Assembly: GCA_900708905.1 (NCBI GenBank)
Contig: CAADRB010000031.1
Span: 166,051-230,050, forward strand
Direction: 5' to 3'
Length of the DNA: 64,000 nt
DNA from: Hymenolepis diminuta
Lineage: Eukaryota; Platyhelminthes; Cestoda; Cyclophyllidea; Hymenolepididae
Shown: positions 58,601-64,000 of the stretch, one piece after another
Position numbering within the stretch: position 1 is the stretch's first letter
How the letters are laid out: each line of letters begins with the position of its first letter
Translations under genes and position numbers: made by a program
Notes under the pieces: generated by a model
The model's database searches: none
Told to the model about the DNA's origin: nothing
What the model saw: only the letters and a program-made list of their open reading frames with translations

Positions 58601-61600
58601 AAACATTGGAGTAAAAATACTACCTTATTAGTATTCTGTTACTAAAAATAAGTAATCACTAAACGATCAGCGGGCACGATTCATAATAGTTTTTTTGACA
58701 AAAACATATTATAAGATGATATGCATATTAAACCGATTTCCCTAAACGAATATTTGAGTCTATTTAACAACTGTATTAAGTTAATTCTAATACAGCCTTC
58801 AAATATTTAACTAAATAAAGCACAGAGACATAAATTCTCAGGTAAAAATTCTACAGAATATTAACAAATTTACACAAATTGTTTTTAGCTTTAGAACAAA
58901 TGGCTCATAAAACTATGTTTAGCGGAACATAAAAGCAACTTACCCGATTCCAACCACAAGAGATAGCTGTGTGAAGGAACAAACAAAAACCGGTCAGAAA
59001 GGAAAAAAGAAAAAAGTCGGTGATAAACTTCCACACCGAGACCAAGGGAAATGAAAGGATTACGAGGTTTAGTAAATGCCCACTAACAAACAAGAATTTT
59101 CATGAGGCAATTCATTTGACAAGAATGACAACGCCTCTGATGAATGAAAATAAGGTTGAAACAAAGTAATGCTCAGGCTAGTGTCATTTGCCTGCTTATG
59201 AAATTAAGGTACAAACTATCCAAGTAAATCAGTTAGTCAACAAACCCCACTTTGGAGTCAAATTATGAAAATTGAGCCTTGTATTTGAACATTAAGCGAA
59301 TCACACCCTTTATTAGAAGAATGCGCAACTCAACGAAGTAGAATCGTTGATATCCTTACTACTTAATGTTACTCCCGTTTTATCCCTTACCCGAATTACT
59401 TTGCTATTCCGGTTGTTCAGATGATCTCCCATAATTGGAACTTGTAAAAGTTTGTTTTGTATAATAATTTTACAGAAAGCCGAGTGATTAAGCGAGTCAA
59501 ACAGATATTAGCAAAGAAAACTAGTTTTTTTTAATGGCTTCGAAAACTATCTTACAAATTTACCCCTTTCTTGACTTATTCTCATTCCCTGGGGAGAAAA
59601 AAGGTAAATAAGCAAGGGAGAAGAAAATTGGGATATTTGTCAGAATCATGAATTCACGTGTCTGACAGTTGTGATGGGCTAGCAACACTTTAGTATTCGA
59701 ATTATACTGAATAGCCGGGAAGTGTCTTGGCTTTTTTTCTCTCTCGTGGTCTAGCTGGGGAAAGAAATTACTTAAACTGGAGCAAGACACGTGCGTACTA
59801 TTTTGGCTTCGATGGTCAAGGCAGAGGAATCAAAACGGCGAATTAGTCATTCACGTAAGCGCATTTCATTTCATAGCAAACACAGCACCTGGTCGATAGA
59901 TAAACACACTAGATGTAGTCCAAATTTGAAAATTGGATTAAGTCATAAACAACGCTAAAATCGGCTTAAAATGAAGCGAAGATATCACAGCGATAAAAGG
60001 AAAGCAACAACTAAACAGCATCGATTTTTATAAACGATCGACGTCTCAATTCAACAATAAACATAGAAAATACGAATTCACTGACCTTGCTGATTGTAAG
60101 TTTTTACCTAGATGTTGAAACGTAAAAGAAGTAAATAAACTTCAATTTATGAAATATCGCGAATTCAGATGTTACAAATTTGACGCCTGTCAATGTACAC
60201 CCATTGTGCAGAAAGGTCAACCACATAAGATGTTAGGCTAAAAGTGAGTCGCAGAATTTACTTTCCACCAGTGAAATTCCATGATCTGCCCTTTTACCCA
60301 AAATTAGTGCTGGATAGCGCATTCTCAATTTGACTTGGAGGTTTAACAATTGGTCTCCTAATTCAGTTAACGACTCATTAATATTGAAAACACTTAAAAC
60401 TCCACTTTACGGTTTCCTTCGTAATAAAATGGCAACCTTTAGGTATCTATATGTTTAATAAATATGCTTCATTTTCTAAAATACAAAGCCAAGCGGAACA
60501 AAAAAGAAGCGAAGCAACGGAGTCTGCTAAAGAATAATTAATACATTCAGGAAGCAGCAGCTATCAATAACAAATTATACAACGCGCATGACTGCGAGCT
60601 CGATTTCTAAACTAAAATGACATGCGTAGTTACACAAGAAACATGTATCAATGCAGTGGATCCCATTTCTAGGAATGTCATTAACTGCGTGACAATCACT
60701 TATAAAGACACTTGAAGAATAAATAAACAATTAACTACAAAGGTTTTACATGAAAAAATGATATAGTTAACTACTTGCTTTAGAATTCCTTCCTCATTGC
60801 CGTTTAAAGAATATGAAGGATTTAAGTTAAATCTGCTTTGAAACAAGAGGCTTTTCATAAAAAGATGGCACAATCAAATTGCGTCTAATCTACCTACTTA
60901 TACTTTTAGATTGTGGCTAGACTATTAAAGTAGATAGAATAGGGCTATTATTTTGTGATTAAATGATAAAGCACGTTAATTAGAATTAAACTGGTGTAAT
61001 CATGAGGTATTATCAGCTGACTCTCTACTCAGAACAGTAAATAGATTTATCACTTAGGCAAATTATTTAAAATTCTACTACAACACACTAGCCTTAGTGA
61101 CCGTCACTACCGCATTATTCACCAACCAGGAAACCCATCAATCACAAATATCCTAACTATAAATAAGCAGTTATGATGTCTATCCTCTTCTTATAGAGTA
61201 TAAACAACAATAGCCCTGTATCTCAAGTGACACCAAGTAATACCGCAGTTACAGCCTATTCAAATTAGTGGCTATATCATTAATGATGGTCTAATTCACT
61301 AACGGAACTTGAGCGAAATGGTTGGTAAAATATGATGAAAGACGTGCGAAATAGGCTTCGTTTTAGCAAGACAGCTGAAACCCGAAAATATGAAGCGACC
61401 TTGGATGAATCATCTGCCGATGAAATTGCAAAACGCACATCGCAATTAACCAGACATTTAAAAAAACCACCAATACTGATTAAATGTGCACCTACGAAAC
61501 AGCCAACAAAAACACCGGTCTCATAGAATAAAGCGGATTAAAAAGATGAAAATCTTATATAAAGGTACCATGACGGTTTACTAAACAAATATCACTCCAA

Positions 61601-62696
61601 GCACCAACTTAAATAAATCGGCTTTGATTCATTTTGAATTTAATAACCTCCCATATTAAAATATTCCCAAGCTAATATATCCGTTTGGTATTTTCTATGG
61701 AGTCTAAAGTGGACGTTTTACCATTAGCCAAAATTTAAATTTGTTCGATTGGCTATAAAATAAATTAGAACTGATTTGTAAAATGCCAAAACGAAAATAC
61801 AAGCGATTTCAGACCTTGGTTTGTAAAAAACCAAAATTGTAAATTTTCCCCAAATCGTCAAGAAAATTAATCACTATTTAGAATTAACCTTTTAGGTATC
61901 GAAGTGTAAAGGACACAGAGGAATCAATCAAAACTTCGAGAAAGAAATTGTAAAAATAATTTTAAAAGCTCTGCGTTTCCCTGTAAAAAAACCCTATCTT
62001 AATACGGACTGATCGCTTAGCTTCGATCACATGAATCCTTCAAATATCGCATAAATACAAACAATTATTTATACACAAACGGCACACTGATGACGTTAGC
62101 AAACAATTTTAACATACAAAGAGAACAGATGACCTCACTTCGGGATAAATAAAAATGTATTAACCTAGAATATAGACACAAAAATGCCAGTAATTTCTAC
62201 CAGCATTTAACACTATCCCATACATCAAACTAAAGCACCAAGCTAAGCGCGACCAAACCGTCATTGATATACTTACCAGATGAATCTGGGCCAGGATTGA
62301 GTCCTCCAATAGTAGTATTAGCCAGCCTTACTCCATTACTGGCTTCATTTTGATCTCTCATTGCGTTAGCAGTGCTCCACATGGTGGGTTGTTGATTCAT
62401 CGAACCCATATTCCACTGATTTACATTCTCAGCTCCAACTGCAGTGTTCCAGGCATTGACAAAAGCTGCCTCTTCACCTCCACCCCTACGAGAGAAGGGG
62501 TCAGAAATGTTACCCCCAGCAGAGGGTTGTGATTGAAAGAAATGGTTTGGAGGTGAAGGAATGCCTGCACTCTGCTGTTGCTGTTGTGGTGTCTGTTGGT
62601 GAAGACCGTTGGAAGAGTTCCATGAATTGTAGTCCAGAAGGGCACCATCCAGGATATTACCATTGTCACTGCGGAAGAGAGAGGCAGAAGGACCTC
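55637..62696 (-). CDS. C-terminal part of a Gln/Asn/Gly-rich, Trp-containing protein (partial)
   Basis: Family not recognised. Two coding exons are visible, 62696-62277 and 55902-55637, separated by a 6374-nt GT-AG intron in phase 1 (joined codon GTT); the upstream exons lie beyond the right edge. The visible 229 residues are low-complexity: SASLFRSDNGNILDGALLDY, a glutamine run (QQTPQQQQQS), widely spaced tryptophans in NSWNSS, NAWNTA, NQWNMG, TMWSTA and TDWQSMM, a glycine-rich GGGNGNVGTG, and an AAAQQQQHMRR end. No folded domain, membrane span or signal is seen. Spaced Trp in Asn/Gly/Ser-rich sequence recalls disordered tails of RNA-binding or GW-type silencing proteins, but this is only resemblance. 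The first exon begins in phase 1 after a TTTTGTAG acceptor. Confidence 0.75.
60181..60345 (+). repeat. Decayed SINE copy
   Basis: CTGTCAATGTACACCCATTG, AAGATGTTAGGCTAAAA, GAGTCGCAGAATTTACTTTC, CACCAGTGAAATTCCATGAT and TTGACTTGGAGG follow the body and tail order of the SINE with many substitutions. Confidence 0.5.
61332..61526 (+). CDS. Candidate nested small protein (64 aa), basic
   Basis: A short intronless frame on the strand opposite its host intron. Unlike the AT-driven frames around it, it is rich in Lys, Arg, Thr, Glu and Ala, with a charged central segment (ETRKYEATLDESSADEIAKR) and a basic, proline-containing tail (LKKPPILIKCAPTKQPTKTP). The TAG stop is followed directly by AATAAA (61527-61532). 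No domain, signal peptide or membrane span is recognised. It could be a real microprotein gene, a decayed exon or chance. Confidence 0.3.
   Translation: MMKDVRNRLRFSKTAETRKYEATLDESSADEIAKRTSQLTRHLKKPPILIKCAPTKQPTKTPVS
61527..61532 (+). terminator. AATAAA immediately after the 64-aa frame
   Basis: The hexamer begins at the base following the TAG stop at 61524-61526. It fits a poly(A) signal for a very compact transcript, but the hexamer is common in AT-rich DNA. Confidence 0.25.
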
Positions 62697-64000
62697 CTAC
62701 AAAATATAAATTCAATTGTTATTCAGTGTGTATGGGTCACTTATTTATGTTAGAATGAAAGTTCCGGCCATCTAGCTGACGCAAGCAACTTGTTATGATT
62801 AATTCTATCGAACAGTTTAGAAGTCAAGGGGAAATATTAAGATTAAAATACAAGCTGCCATTTCGATTTTACAGTGATAGATCATCGGTACTCTAACAAG
62901 AAAAATATTCAAACAGATTTGTAAATCTGGGAGCCAGTATAATGCCATCCTCTTATGCTACTTATTTGCCCAAGATGAGTGTTCGGAGCTACTTCTTCCA
63001 ACGAGCTTGAAAGACAGGCAATTTAAAGTATTTAATATTTACTAAGGCCAATTGAACAGTGGATTATTTCACCCAAGCGATATTTTAAACCCGATTTAAC
63101 AAAAAGCTGCTACTTGGAAGGCGTAGAAAACAAAGCTAAGTCGCTAATCATTTATTTACTATCATGTTGGCAATTCAGTCGCCGTTCCATTAAACGGCAT
63201 ACGTTCAAAAGCATCACATCTGCTAATTAATATTAGTAAGAATAAAGAAATAGCCATGGAAAAATCCTTAAAATGCTATTTAAGGCAAACTATAAATAGC
63301 AACACAATCGACTAAAATGTGAAATTAGAATAAATAATCTCAGCTAAAAATTTGCTGGAATCCGATGCAATTTATGTGAAAAAAGAACAGCTTAAACACC
63401 TATTGATATGAAACTACTGAAGTACATGCTCAAAGAGGCCGGTGGGAACAGTTATACAAAGTCCCAGACCAAAAAATTCATATAAAGTCCGAAGAGTTTA
63501 GGAAAATGTAAGCAAACGCTTTTGTACAATGACAATTTTGAATAAAATTTCATGTTTTGTTTTTAAAACAACGAATTACTTCGTAATACACTTATAAATA
63601 AATAAAGTTTATCCCTATCACTGTGCCGTTGGTATAGCGATCAATATGTAACTTTGAAAAGTTCGGAAATATCAAAGTTAATGGCTGTAACGAGCAACTA
63701 CGTTTATTAATTCTACATATAGGACCAAATTTCCCATCAGGGAGGCTTAAATATGTCCTTCCTTTATCCCTCTAACGAGCCTGAGGATTATCCCAATCGT
63801 GTTTAACCCCATAAGACAAATAACACTCCCACCAAAATACAATCGCGATAAAAAACACTTATACTGTTAATCCATCAACATAGCTATATGCGCGCACACA
63901 CAAATAAGGCCAAGTTAATTAGACCAAAGTTCAACACACAACTACGACGTGCACAAATTTAACTTGCTTAAACGCTTTAGTAACTGAAATACGTAGCTAC
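62697..64000 (-). other. Upstream intron of the Gln/Trp-rich gene (to the window edge)
   Basis: The acceptor before 62696 is in phase 1, so at least one more coding exon lies upstream. I found none before the right edge. A SINE tail fragment is present at 62935-63020. Confidence 0.6.
62935..63020 (+). repeat. SINE tail fragment
   Basis: AATGCCATCCTCTTATGCTA, TTTGCCCAAGATGAGTGTTC and TTCCAACGAGCTTGAAAGAC match the 3' tail of the SINE. Confidence 0.55.

Larger units (their letters stand above)
55903..62276 (-). other. Intron of the Gln/Trp-rich gene
   Basis: Donor TCTG|GTAAGT at 62276, acceptor TTTCTTACAG ending at 55903. It contains a SINE fragment (60181-60345) and a plus-strand 64-aa frame (61332-61526). 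The remainder is AT-rich without recognisable genes. Confidence 0.75.

Noticed and set aside
1..64000. CRISPR arrays, operons, bacterial promoters
   Set aside because: The window is a spliced animal genome; no regularly spaced short direct repeats or operon-like gene strings were seen.

Overview
The window is eukaryotic and animal. It is AT-rich, with spliceosomal GT-AG introns from 35 nt to about 7 kb, AATAAA signals, two short N gaps (25656-25702 and 43633-43682), tRNA-derived SINE copies and a dead Tc1/mariner transposon. The gene families (p21/p27-type CDK inhibitor, TIM21, a TMEM47/VAB-9-like claudin relative) point to a bilaterian invertebrate. The mariner transposase resembles a lineage I associate with arthropods, including crustaceans. 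This taxonomic hint is weak, and a flatworm cannot be excluded.

Five multi-exon genes lie on the minus strand. From left to right: a CDK inhibitor of the CDKN1/Dacapo family (2450-3144), whose last intron splits a PIP-degron; TIMM21 (8660-9521, four exons, first intron only 35 nt); a large uncharacterised, mostly disordered protein with a WH2-like N-terminus and proline-rich runs (9849-21158, four exons, 635 aa); a TMEM47-like four-pass junction protein (23538-43198, four exons spread over 19.7 kb); and the 3' end of a Gln/Asn/Gly/Trp-rich protein (55637-62696) that continues past the right edge. All exon junctions given were checked for phase and open reading frame by reading the sequence.

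Three short intronless reading frames sit on the plus strand inside introns of these genes: a 184-aa KH-like protein (16505-17059), a 52-aa single C2H2 zinc finger (20527-20685), and a 64-aa basic peptide whose stop codon abuts AATAAA (61332-61526). They are candidates for nested genes or retrocopies.

Repeats: a mariner relic (about 26710-28102) is interrupted by a 141-bp unit that recurs almost unchanged 1.39 kb downstream. A tRNA-headed SINE family has at least seven full or partial copies between 39 and 63 kb. A diverged direct repeat lies at 6.3 and 7.1 kb, and a LINE relic near 23 kb is possible. Four of the five minus-strand gene starts (CDKN1, TIMM21, the 635-aa gene and TMEM47) have ATTGG/CCAAT motifs just upstream, and two orphan islands with the same signature (near 1.9 and 44.35 kb) may mark unseen promoters. 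The start of the fifth gene lies outside the window. Most of the remaining sequence is intron or intergenic DNA in which I see no gene.
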